From NCBI GenBank assembly GCA_025331125.1, contig JAOALB010000127.1, positions 62,001 to 126,000 of the forward strand: a DNA stretch of 64,000 nucleotides, read 5' to 3'. This document shows, piece after piece, positions 1-10,202 of the stretch; the stretch's first letter is position 1, and each line of letters starts with the position of its first letter. The position numbers and the translations under genes were made by a program. This DNA is from Mycogone perniciosa. Taxonomy: Eukaryota > Ascomycota > Sordariomycetes > Hypocreales > Hypocreaceae. The notes beneath the pieces are model-generated. The model saw nothing but the letters and a program-made list of their open reading frames with translations. It was not told where the DNA came from and ran no database searches.

Positions 1-2
1 CG

Positions 3-3000
3 TCAGCAGCCGACAGAGAAGCCAGAAAAGCTGGTATCCACCATGCACAGCATGTGTCTTCCGAAAGGCTGCCCGGAGTTCCAAATAGATTGGGTTCTGT
101 TTTGGCATTCCCTACACTTGCGCCAGCCCAGGCTATGACTTCGCAAACAAGTCAACAAATGCGTCCTAATTCCACGAGGTACAATATCCCGACCTTCAAA
201 CTAACTCTATCACTTCTTCCGTTGGCTTCGCACATGGTACATGGTACTTAAAAGATAAGGTTACTATTTGCGTGCGTGCTGACAAGTCTTGTATAGCTTC
301 GCTTCTACCCTTCCGTCTCCATCACTCACAAACGAATCCAGTCCAGCATCGTTATCTACGCATGGCGATTTCCCTGGTCGACCAGCCGGTATGGCAGCAG
401 AGCCAGAACAGATACCAGCTTCGAACTCGAGCACTTCTGCCATTCCAACAACTAGCAAGTGGGCGGCTGCCACATCCCATCAACATCAACCTGAGTCTCT
501 TCAACAAAGATCTAGCCAAGCCGGAGCTGACTATCAACATGAGCGAGTGCCACAATCGGGGCCGCGGAGAATTTTGCCTGCAGACTCAAATCAACCCAGA
601 CTGGTTCGTGCCCCTGAAAGTGACAATGCTGGCAATTCTGAACATCGCCGAAAGAGAAGTCGCCATGACCACGAACACCCGAGTCCTACACAAATCGCTC
701 TGCAACAAGCATGTTTGTTGATAGATGAGAGGGTTGCGCGGTTCAATGATTGCAATGCAGCCGAATACTCCATCGAGAGAGCTCGGTACCGTGTCCTGCG
801 TTCTGCCTGTAGCATGGGAGACTTGTTTTACATTGTCCTACATCGTTATTTCTGCCTTTGGAGCAGAGACAGACCACAGGCGCATGCTGTTTTCCCAGTC
901 GGACCGGAACTGATTGATTTTACATTTCAAGTAATGCTGGGCGTGTTGAGAAACAATGAGGACATGTCAGAATCTCACCTGATTTGGCTATCGGGGTTTC
1001 CTGATTTCCTCACGCAGGTTCCGGATTTTGGCAATATATGTCTCCAGGTCGCTGATTTTCTTGCACGTTTCGCCGTAAAATGGCCGGGTCTCCTGTCAGA
1101 GATTCGATTGAGGATGTATCCATTGTTGTCGTGGGAAGTGAGAGAATTGCTTGGATGCAACTCTTCAGAACTCGCAACCATACTGTTCACTCTAAGTCGC
1201 AGACATTTGTGTGTCCCAGATGGCTCAATAGCGCAGGATATGGGCGAGCTTTTTAAAAGAGATCGAATCAAGGAACTTCAAATGGCCGATAGGGGGGCGA
1301 CACAAGAGGCGTTAAGGGTATCACGAGATGACTTGACAGTCAGGCTCAAAACTCTGCTCGTCAAAGCCCGGCGACGAGCGTCTCAACCAAGTAAGTCCCT
1401 AAGGGTTTGACAGGAGATATATCCCAATCAGAAGCTGACCATAGCAGTCACAACGCCGACCTCAGCTTCACAGGCGATGTCCTCAACCCCCACGGACAGC
1501 CTCGTGCCACAACAGCAACGGCATTCTGTTGCGCATCCGAATCCAAATCCAGTGATACAAAGACCTGTTGACTCCCGGCCTGGTGCAGCCTTTCGAAGCC
1601 AGGATAATGTCCCTCCTCAAAAAATTTGCCTTGTGATTCCACCGAGCAACACGGACCCCAGATTTGTTCTTCGAAGCAACCAACCCGTGGCACCTATAGC
1701 TCAGGAGCCTGGACATACACCTACGAGCACTTCCCCATTTCTAACCAGCCAAGCTTGGCTACCCAGTTTACGATATCCATCACAATTGACTAGTGGTTCG
1801 CCAAGCACTTATCTGCCCCCGGTTGGGAGCCAGCGGCAAGCAACGCCACAAGGGCCGTCTCTTCCAAGAGACTGGCGAAACCAGCATTGGAACGCCAGTC
1901 GCCAAACGTCGCCGAATCCCAATACAGAGCCTGCTATGCCATCACCAAACAGCCAATATTTACAACACGGGGTACATGGTCATCAAGCGCAACCAACACA
2001 GCCGGCAATGGCAGCAGCTAGGAATTTCGCATCATATCCTCATCCACCGCGATCAAGTCCTATTTCGGGGCCTCCGCAAGGGCTACAGACACAGTCTGCC
2101 ATGCCATCACCACACAGCCAATATTTTCAGCCTAGGGTGCATAGTCATCAAACGCAACAAACACAGCCAGCAACAGTAGCAGCTAGGAACTTCATGCCAC
2201 GTTCTCTTCCGCCGCAATCAAGTCCTGTTCTAGGGCCTCCGCAACAAGGGCCACGCACGCAGGCGGCATGTTTAATGCAACCACCAGCCTCGCAATTCAC
2301 TACTCACCCCGTACCTGAGAACGAGTACCCCAGCAACCCTCACGATTGGACATCTGTGTCGTCCAGTCTCCACCTAACCCGTCTGCGTAGTCCTAAGAGA
2401 GCCCCGGCAACCCCAGGAATCACACGATTTTACCAGTTTTTTAAAAAGTTTGTTGTTGAGCCGAAAGCGATTCCACTACAACTTGGTCTCAGTACTTTGG
2501 AATTCTCTCTCGATCAGGAGAATTTGTCAAAGATCCCTGAGACTTTGACCTCATCGGACCTACCGATCAGCCGATATTCTGATGGCTCTCAACGATATCG
2601 CCTTCGACTTTGCCAGCGTAATCAAGGCCAGACAACCGTCGACGAGGCTACCTGGGCAGTATGCCGTAGCTACTGGCCCGAGCACATCCATATCAACTTC
2701 AACGACCATCCAAAGCTTCTCCGCCGAAGAAGGCACTTCCATCACGATCTGCCCATTGAACTGACGGATTCGTTGGTTCTTGGGAAGAATACTGTGAAGG
2801 TTAGCATACCCGACTATACTTCAAACATGAAACCAGGCACCATTTATTTCATGGCCGTGGAGCTCATCATTACTCTCAATCATAATTCAGTCTGGTCATT
2901 GGTGCAGAACATCCGGCATGTAAGCTCGGACGAAACAAGGCATCAAGTCCAGCGACGTCTGATGCCGTCAGACTCTGATGATATAATCGTCGAGAATGAC

Positions 3001-3441
3001 ACTATTATCGTCACAGTGGCGGATCCATTCAGCTCTCGACTGTTTGTGTGTCCTGTTAGGGGTTCCAATTGCAAGCATCTCGAATGTATTGACTTGAAAA
3101 ACTGGCTGGAGACCCGCCCGAGCAAACCGCCGCGGGGGTCAACGGAGCCAACCATGATAGATGTTTGGAACTGTCCTATTTGTGGTATGGATGCGAGACC
3201 ACCGAATCTTCGGATCGACGACTTCTTCGTTGAAGTTCGGAACAAGTTGCTAGCAGACGGCAATGGGAACGTCAAGAAGATAGAGATATCAGCGAATGGT
3301 AATTGGGTTCCTGTCGAAGAGCCGGATGAGGTGGAGGAGGTGGTGCCAGCTTCAGCCAAGGTTGAGACGATGTCTCTGGCTGGACGGGACTCTACAGTTC
3401 CAGCTGCGCCCCAGACGATTATAATATTGGATGACGATTAG
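3..3441 (+). CDS. MIZ/SP-RING zinc-finger protein (SUMO E3 ligase-like), 5' partial
   Basis: Exons read as <3..178, 297..1390 and 1445..3441. Introns of 118 and 54 bp start with GTACAA and GTAAGT, carry GCTGAC branch sites and end in TAG. The first exon is open to the window edge, so the true start may lie upstream; the first ATG in frame is at 135. About 1,090 residues are visible. The N-terminal two thirds are Pro/Gln/Ser-rich and look disordered, with two similar blocks near 1930-2240 (AMPSPNSQY / AMPSPHSQY). Near 3040-3240 lies an SP-RING: Cys and His residues in FVCPVRGSNCKHLEC, then WNCPICG. This is the fold used by PIAS/Siz SUMO ligases to hold E2. The C-terminus is acidic and ends in IIILDDD, similar to a SUMO-interacting motif. 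Ligase activity is inferred from the family. The 54-bp intron is a multiple of three but contains an in-frame TGA, so retention would truncate the protein. Confidence 0.85.
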
Positions 3442-4425
3442 CAAACATGCGGATGAAATACCAAGGGGGGCATGAGTGGTTTTGTGTTTTTTTTTTTTGT
3501 TTGTTTGCTTTCTTTCGGTGTCAGGGTGTTGAATGGAGGTTGAAAATGAAAATACGTGTGTTACAAGGTACATACTGGAATATTACGAGGCCTCCGACCT
3601 ATGAATAGGGATGGCTTTTCGTTGAACAATATCCCCTCACAAGAATACAGGATTGCTCAGGCTTGCAATAATTTATCTCCTCCGTACAATTATCTGTAAG
3701 TGATGGATAAGGCCATTGTGAATGAACTGCTCATGAGTAGAGTTTACACAGGCCGCCGACACACAAATTACCCTTCAAAGGAAAATACAAAGGGAATTCG
3801 AACCGTCGAGAATTAGTGACAGCTGAAGCCATGTCATGATGCTTGGTCATATCTTGTCGCATAACATTAAGACTAAATCTACACATACAATGTGGGCTCA
3901 CATTTTGCTCTTTTATGTGCTTCTCATTAACTGCTAATCCTACCGAACCTGCTTCTGGAAGATTCCCTCCAGCAATTACTTCTGGGTGATGTGCGAATAC
4001 AATATTCAGTGATCAAGTACAGCAGCGCTTCTCCAAGGAACATTTTGGCTTGCTCCTTTGCATCCTCAATGAGATTGAGGAGACGCTGTCCTTGGCTGAT
4101 AGAAAGCTTTTTCAAAATAGACTTAAGCCTTCTGGCCATTTGCTCCACGACAAGGGGCGTAACAGTTGAGTGGTAACCGAGGTGTCACAAACCCATATTT
4201 GTCCATTAATAATGGTGTCATCGCCACTCGTCTATTTTGGGCAGTTCGGGCAAGCAAGGCATGGGTGGGTCGCAATATACTCGAAAACATAGCAAAGCAA
4301 TTGACCATGATCAGTGAATTACTATAGAATCATAGAAGCATAAGTGGGTAAACAGCAACTGTGATTATGCATTCATCAAGCTCATGGATTTGTCAATACC
4401 ATTCACCATGCTCGTTCCCATATGT
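3442..4425. other. Intergenic, with a possible gene relic
   Basis: AT-rich spacer after the MIZ gene, with a poly-T run at 3487-3500. Apart from a coding-looking open frame on the minus strand (3927-4184, listed separately) I see nothing recognisable. Confidence 0.5.
3927..4184 (-). pseudogene. Possible coding remnant or unrecognised exon
   Basis: The minus strand is open for 86 codons and reads like protein: a stretch starting HLGYHSTVTPLVVEQMARRL, followed by amphipathic helix-like sequence containing LLNLIEDAKEQAKMFLGEAL. A TGA stands just upstream in the same frame and no convincing start or upstream exon was found. I do not recognise the family. It could be a decayed gene, an exon of a gene I failed to assemble, or chance. 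The downstream 30 codons (TSPRSNCWRESSRSR) look less protein-like. Confidence 0.25.
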
Positions 4426-4900
4426 CTAATTTTTGGTCTCGAAAACTCCGGGTGTGTAATTCACACTAACGACCTTCTCTAGAAATGGCCCGTAGTTGGT
4501 GGAAAGGTTCTGGTGATGAGGATCCGTTTTGAGGTAGTACTCATGGTCCTCAAGGGTCGCGAATTCGACAACAAAGCCGTGGGTGAGACCATTCTGTATT
4601 TAGGCATGAGCGAAATGGCCTTGATCAAATTCAGGGGATGTTCGTGTCGTACTTGGAGACCATCATTTGAGTTGACTGTCCCGCCTGTCAGCGAGAGGAT
4701 ATATGGCACATGTGTGATTGGGCGGGTGCATTTCTCTTTCAGGTTTAGAAACTCTGAACATGTATATATTCGCGATCAGTGATTTGCTCTTTGGTTCTTT
4801 AGTTTTGTATAGGTAGAAGTGGTCAAGGATGCACATTTTTGATGGCTTCCGCGCTTGCGTCGGCTTTGAATTGTAACAATACAATACGAGTGAAAGTCAT
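4426..4900 (-). CDS. Stress-responsive A/B-barrel (Dabb) domain protein
   Basis: Three small exons on the minus strand: 4900..4835, 4751..4653 and 4593..4426, giving 110 residues. The start MTFTRIVLLQFKADAS is typical of fungal Dabb proteins. Exon 2 contains PYILSLTGG, and exon 3 contains NGLTHGFVVEFATLEDHEYY and ends VNYTPGVFETKN. Family members are dimeric ferredoxin-like barrels of about 100-110 residues, often stress-induced, usually without a known substrate; some relatives are cyclases. The donor of intron 1 is weak (GTGCAT) and its acceptor was chosen as the second of two close AGs because only that keeps the frame. The join AIKN/FLNLKEKC is a few residues shorter than I expect for the family. 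Intron 2 (59 bp, GTACGA...ACAG) is clear. The gene stands alone in AT-rich DNA. Confidence 0.8.
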
Positions 4901-5701
4901 CTTGGCCTGATCTGACCAACAGTATATCGGGTTGGCTTGATAAGAAATTGTAAGAAACTGTGGGATCACAGTGAGGCAACTTCTGTCACTTCCCGAGAGC
5001 AATGAACCTGGGGTTGCTTTGGATGATTTATGATTTATAGACGACAGGCAGAGCATAGCGTACGGACCATCTGTGGGAATAGCGATTTCTATATATATAA
5101 ATAGCATTACTTATACTAATACGAGCGCGTAATTATATTACAGTTATCTGGTATATAGGTAGGATGAATTTTAGCGGGCTGCTTAGTCGCAGCAGCACTC
5201 CGTACGGTTGTAAATTTACTCCGTTTTTTGGTTTTATTCAATCCTCCTTCGTATACGAGTACTCAGCGGGTTGACTACGTAGGTCGGGCCGACTGACCGC
5301 CTGCCTCCAGCAGACAAGCCCTTACAGTCAGTCGGCCCGGCTTATATAATCAGCTCGCCGAGTACCCTCCACCCTACACCCACAAGGATCAAATAGTGTC
5401 ACAATGTACTTCGTACATGCCCCATAGTGGCAAAAGATCACCACCTAGTTCTATGTATGTACACTGTATGTACAGTAAATCATATTATCATATTATTTGT
5501 CGGATAGTATTTTGTGTAATAGGGGCGTGCTTTGAGTGAGCGATCAGTTATGCCTGTGATAGCGGTAATGCCTGCTGAAAGAGCCAGAATTATTAAATAT
5601 GATCGCGGACGCCATGCTCAGAAGAGTACGAAGTACAGTGCCTTGAATTCTACTCGTTCAAACCAGAGACGCTAGAGAAAGACTAAACCATCCCCATGTT
5701 T
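4901..5701. other. Intergenic, AT-rich with a hairpin-forming inverted repeat
   Basis: Upstream of the Dabb gene and downstream of the HAD gene. It holds a TATATATATAAATA run near 5091-5103, ACTCCGTAC-type motifs near 5197-5225 and a GC-rich inverted repeat at 5283-5339. No coding sequence is evident. Confidence 0.6.
5283..5339. repeat. Imperfect hairpin: 13-bp inverted repeat
   Basis: The arms CGGGCCGACTGAC (about 5285-5297) and GTCAGTCGGCCCG (5327-5339) are perfect reverse complements separated by 29 bases. They form a GC-rich island inside AT-rich spacer. Confidence 0.7.
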
Positions 5702-6656
5702 TTATATCTTCGCTTTGGGCCCTGTCAGTGTCGGCTTAATTGGTATCTTTGGATGTGATCCTTCGAGTTTTAGCCCTGTGATTCCTTCCAGTTCTTCAAC
5801 CGCCTCATAGGTTCTTCCCAATGGAACCTTGATTGTACTGAATCCCTGTTTGCGAGCCTCTTTCAAGTTCTCCCCAATGTCGTCCAAAAAGACAATATCC
5901 TGCGGTGAAATGCCAACCTCCCATCCTTTCCCCTGGTGGCTTGGGTTATGTGCATTTTCCTTTGCATATTTGTTGAGTCTTTCCAGAGCCAACTGATACA
6001 TCTGTGGATCTGGTTTTCGAATACCAACATGAGCAGAAGATATGAACACATCAAAGAGTTTTCGAAGTGGATCGCTTAAGAAGTCCTCGGCATATAACTT
6101 GTGACCCGGCGGGAAGATCACTGTGTTGCTCAAAGCCGCCAAAATATACTTGCCGTTGGTCCTGAGGTTCTGCAAGGCCGGGCGCATCCAAGGGTCTGGG
6201 AAGTTGGATGCCGACATCATTTCATTGAACAGCCACTCTCCATCAATTTTTGGTAGAGGTGGTATCTCCGTTGCGAGACTTGCATTCTTTGCCTGCTCCC
6301 TCTTATAGAAATTTTCCCATTGCGCTTGGACGTGAAGATCATTGTTGAAGCCATCGTAAAAGGACTTGTCCATAGGTATTTCGCCTCTTTCAAGCCTTTG
6401 CCAGTATCCATTAGGGGCTGATTTTGAAATGGAGTGGTTTACCCAACCGGGCGGGATTCCCAAGCTGAGCTCATAGTCGAGAATTGTTTGGAAGGGTGAT
6501 TTTACCTACAGATGTTAGATCGCCCGATACCAAGGGCGACTACTTGACCTGATTGGATGAAGCGCGACGCGTTGCGGATCTTGAAGAAGATAGCTGACTT
6601 ACACAGACACCTCCTATGTCGAACAGGAGGACTTTGGGCTGTTTTGAACTCGACAT
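5702..6656 (-). CDS. HAD-superfamily hydrolase (YihX / epoxide-hydrolase-N-terminal type)
   Basis: Two exons on the minus strand, 6656..6603 and 6505..5702, split by a 97-bp intron with a GTAAGT donor; 285 residues. HAD motif I is LLFDIGGVC, interrupted by the intron directly after it. The usual second Asp is replaced by Gly, as in YihX-like members that still act as phosphatases. Motif II is AALSNTV, motif III lies in GIRKPDPQMYQLAL (the Lys) and motif IV is IVFLDDIGENL. Soluble, probably cytosolic; substrate unknown. The frame is open a little upstream of the chosen ATG (MELEVYSVDQ...), but the motif I spacing supports MSSSKQPKVLLFD. It is divergent from RPL5, with 364 bp between the starts. 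Confidence 0.85.
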
Positions 6657-7020
6657 CTCAGCGTCAATTTCCTCCAGTATTTGGTCAACTGAGTAAACTT
6701 CTAGTTCCATAAGAAAGCAGATGAGATGGTCAGTAAAGCCAGTGAGACGAACGTTTGAAAGTATGTATGTATGCCGCGGCAAGGAGGTTACCTGAGTGGA
6801 CCTCGGCTTGAATGTCCACAAGATAAGATAAGGAAGTACGTATCTCAAGAGTCATGTGATTCGTCACCAACCCAACTGCACAACCCAGTGGAGCTAGGCG
6901 AATTTGGCAGCCACGAACTTTTAGGGCTTAAAAAATTCCCCCACCAAATATTTACAACACCATCCTTACCAAAGTTCTCATAGTCCGAGGAACAAGGCAC
7001 CGTTGGCCAATATCGTCAAA
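6657..7020. promoter_or_regulatory. Shared promoter region, HAD gene / RPL5
   Basis: This 364-bp divergent spacer contains TTAGGG at 6921-6926 within CTTTTAGGGCTTAAAA, about 95 bp before the RPL5 ATG. It resembles a telobox, an element frequent in fungal ribosomal-protein promoters; binding by a Tbf1-like factor is inference. Confidence 0.4.
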
Positions 7021-8147
7021 ATGGTAAGTTAGGCCTATCAAGAATCCCGTAATTGGGATTCTTCGAATCAAAATATGGCAGAAATGCCTACTGCTCGTGA
7101 TTGAGAGTCACCGCAAGTTGCTTCGGAAAGAAGACGAGCAAGTCTGAAGCGCAAATTGCTGACTCGGGGGTGTGTGACAGACTTTCCACAAGTTGGTCAA
7201 GAACAGCGCGTACTACAGGTGAGTTCAAGTGCAATTTTATGACTTCTTCTCTGGATTTTTTTGCTCACAATTGCCGTAGCCGCTACCAGACAAAGTACAG
7301 GCGCAGACGTGAGGGCAAGACCGATTACTATGCCCGTAAGCGCTTGATCACCCAGGCCAAGAACAAGTACAATGCGCCCAAGTACCGCCTGGTCGTCCGC
7401 TTCACCAACAAGGACATCATCATGCAGATCGTCAGCTCCGAGATCTCTGGTGACAAGGTGTTGGCCGCTGCCTACTCCCACGAGCTGAAGGCCTACGGCA
7501 TCTCCCACGGTCTTACCAACTGGTCCGCTGCCTATGCTACCGGCCTTCTGATCGCCCGTCGTGTCCTCAAGAAGCTGGGTCTTGACGAGGACTTCGTCGG
7601 TGTTGAGGAGGCTGATGGCGAGTTCACCCTGACTGAGGCCACCGAGACCGACGACGGCGAGCGACGACCATTCAAGGCCTTCCTCGATGTCGGTCTTACC
7701 CGAACCTCCACTGGTGCCCGTGTCTTCGGTGCCATGAAGGGCGCCTCTGACGGTGGCATCCTCATCCCCCACTCCGAGAAGCGATTCCCTGGATACGACA
7801 TGGAGAGCAAGGAGCTGGACGCTGAGGTCCTCCGCAAGTACATCTATGGTGGCCACGTCGCCGAGTACATGGAGAACTTGGCCGATGATGACGAGGAGCG
7901 CTACAACAGCCAGTTCCAGAAGTACATTGAGGACGATGTTGAGGCTGATGGTCTTGAGGACCTGTATGCCGAGGCTCACAAGGCAATCCGCGCCGATCCC
8001 TTCAAGAAGGTTGACGGTGATGTCCCCAAGAAGACCAAGGAGGAGTGGAAGGCCATCTCCAAGAGCCACAAGGTCATCCGAGCCACCAAGGCCGAGAAGC
8101 TGGCTAAGGTGCAGGCCAAGATCCAGCAGATCCTGGCTGATGAGTAA
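7021..8147 (+). CDS. rpl5: 60S ribosomal protein L5 (uL18)
   Basis: Exons 7021..7023, 7181..7218 and 7280..8147. The first coding exon is only the ATG, followed by GTAAGTT; the second is 38 bp ([12 protein letters not shown]). Total 302 residues, close to the usual length of about 297. The body shows classic uL18 wording: [58 protein letters not shown]5 binds 5S rRNA with L11 and joins the 60S central protuberance; it is made in the cytosol and assembled in the nucleus. An intron directly after the ATG is common in fungal ribosomal-protein genes. Codon use is strongly biased to C-ending codons, which also creates a long antisense open frame over the gene. Confidence 0.97.
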
Positions 8148-8437
8148 AATGGAGAATTGGGCAGGTTACAGTGATTTTGCCGGTACATTGGGTCTGGAGT
8201 TTTAAGGAATGAAAGGAATCGGTCCTCATGATCAAATGAATGAAAAGATGCCTTCCAATCCGGCTCATTCACCTTCCTATATCATTGTGATATTACTTAA
8301 TCCTTTTTTTATTGCCAGTCCCTTGCCCTGTGGGTATCCATGTTATCCGTAGCATATGTGGCTCGGCAACGACGTGAAAATGGTGACTGTACTCCGTAAT
8401 GTTTTCAAAGTGAATCGGGGCAATAATAATACTTAAT

Positions 8438-8454
8438 GTACGGAGTACGGAGTA
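8438..8454. repeat. GTACGGAGTAC motif, two overlapping copies
   Basis: GTACGGAGTACGGAGTA: two 7-bp-phased copies of the dispersed motif, a miniature of the tandem array near 41.45 kb. Confidence 0.8.
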
Positions 8455-9533
8455 TGCAGTACAGGAGACGAGCATGCGGATAGTTCCGCCAACCTCCGAG
8501 TCAGACAACTGCATTAGTAATAGTAATATGCATCAATGGCCAGGAACACAACCCAGACGACGAGATGCACACTCTCGGCAGCATCCAGGCATCACATTGA
8601 CTCACAGAGTGCGGCATTTCTACATATTTGGCAGAGAACTGTGTCTTACTAAATACATAAAATAGGTATTAGAAACTTGTTTCTTTAAATCCAGTTCGAG
8701 AGAAGGAGTGATGGTAACAGCAGAGCAAACTTGTGCGTTTATGCATTCTTGTCTTAGGTTGACATGGCCCCGGGAATTTGGATCTGCGGCGAGACAAGGT
8801 GGGCCATGCTGGAGAATGAGGGTCCAAACACATTTCTCGGCACTTGGCTGATTAGCATAACAAGCATTTGAGGCTCTGAGTTCGATGGTGTATGAATATT
8901 CTTGGCGATGAACCTTGGAAGCAGTATGGAGTATTACTCGTAGCTACTTTTCGAAAAGGCGGCTTTATTAGTACGGTTTGTCAGGGTATTTAGGATTCGA
9001 ATCCTATCCCTTACCTGCAGCTAACGGAGAATCGGTCTATTTCGCATGATTATTTTTAGTCAAGTAGTACGGAGTACATAGATAATACTACATGCATGTA
9101 TTCGTACGAGCTTGGTTGCATAGCACCCACGGAGCACCTACACCCCACAAGGATCAAATGCCGCGGACAGTTATGTTCTTGGAGCACCTTTGTTCAACAG
9201 AGGGTTATGTATTTTCTGTGAGAATCAATACCATTACCAGTAGTAGTACTTGTGTGGTTCCGAAACCCGTGCTACCAGGAAACCGGAGATGAGAGCTTGG
9301 TGATTCATTATGTCCGTGTTGGGGCTATTAGTACTTGGTACCTTTCCATGCACACATACATTTTATGTACCCATATACCCATTAGTTAGTTGCATTCATC
9401 CTGTCAGCATTTGATGAAATGCTTAGAAATTCATAAGGCTGCTATGGGTGTTAGGGTTGGGTGAAAATATCTCATTGGTAAGTGGTTGAATTAATCATCA
9501 CAGAGTACGAAGTACCTACATATGTAGTAATAA

Positions 9534-9549
9534 TACGGAGTACTCCGTA
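9534..9549. repeat. Perfect 16-bp palindrome of the dispersed motif
   Basis: TACGGAGTACTCCGTA equals its own reverse complement. Confidence 0.85.
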
Positions 9550-10202
9550 GCCCTATTTGAATTTCGTGGCTGCTTGCAACTTTCCGTCTGATGTCGTCTG
9601 TGGAGACCTCCATATGCCATATGCGTCCAAGTATAAGGTACTACGTGATAAGGACCAGATACAAAGACGCAACCGTGTTTTCTGGATTAAACGGGAGTAT
9701 TGGTGCCGCCATTTGATGTGCTAGGAACCAACCAAACATCCTCGAATATCTATTAGCCTTTGGACTGTACTCCGTACCTGTCTCCCCCAACTTTACGGAG
9801 TACATCCAGGGCTGGTAGTATTTCCGACGCGTGCGGGCGAGAACTTAGACAGGGGCTTCAAGGGCTCACCAACAAATCTGCCTAGGTGGGCTGAGAAATG
9901 CTGCATTACCCCGCTATTGGCCTGTCAGACTACATACGCCTACAGCGGGCCTAGTTGACATTTATCGCCCCCATCATTCGTACAGGTGGTATTACTCCGT
10001 ACTATTCCAGCAGTTCCGCGCTTACCCCCAGCCCTGTCAGAACTGCTGTTACAGCTGAGACCAGACGACGGGATTGATGTCAGATCTTGTCAGCTTTGGT
10101 AGCCATCAATTCACCCTTCACCCTTTATTCTTCCCTCCTGCACCTTACCGCCGCATCGTCTGTTTTCTAGAATTGCATGCGAGCGCCGCATAGCCCGCCA
10201 AG

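Larger units (their letters stand above)
8148..10202. other. Intergenic, 2 kb, rich in GTACGGAGTAC-type motifs
   Basis: No gene is seen. Motif copies occur near 8391, 8438-8454, 9068, 9503, 9534-9549, 9768, 9795 and 9993. The last 150 bp are CT-rich and probably form the promoter and leader of the LRR gene. Confidence 0.6.

Noticed and set aside
7197..8069. 290-codon open frame antisense to RPL5
   Set aside because: It mirrors the strongly biased codons of RPL5; Leu/Val-rich composition without any domain.
8990..9012. TTCGAATC-containing stem that resembles a tRNA T-arm
   Set aside because: It is only a short palindrome (AGGATTCGAATCCT); no D-arm, anticodon arm or acceptor stem could be fitted.
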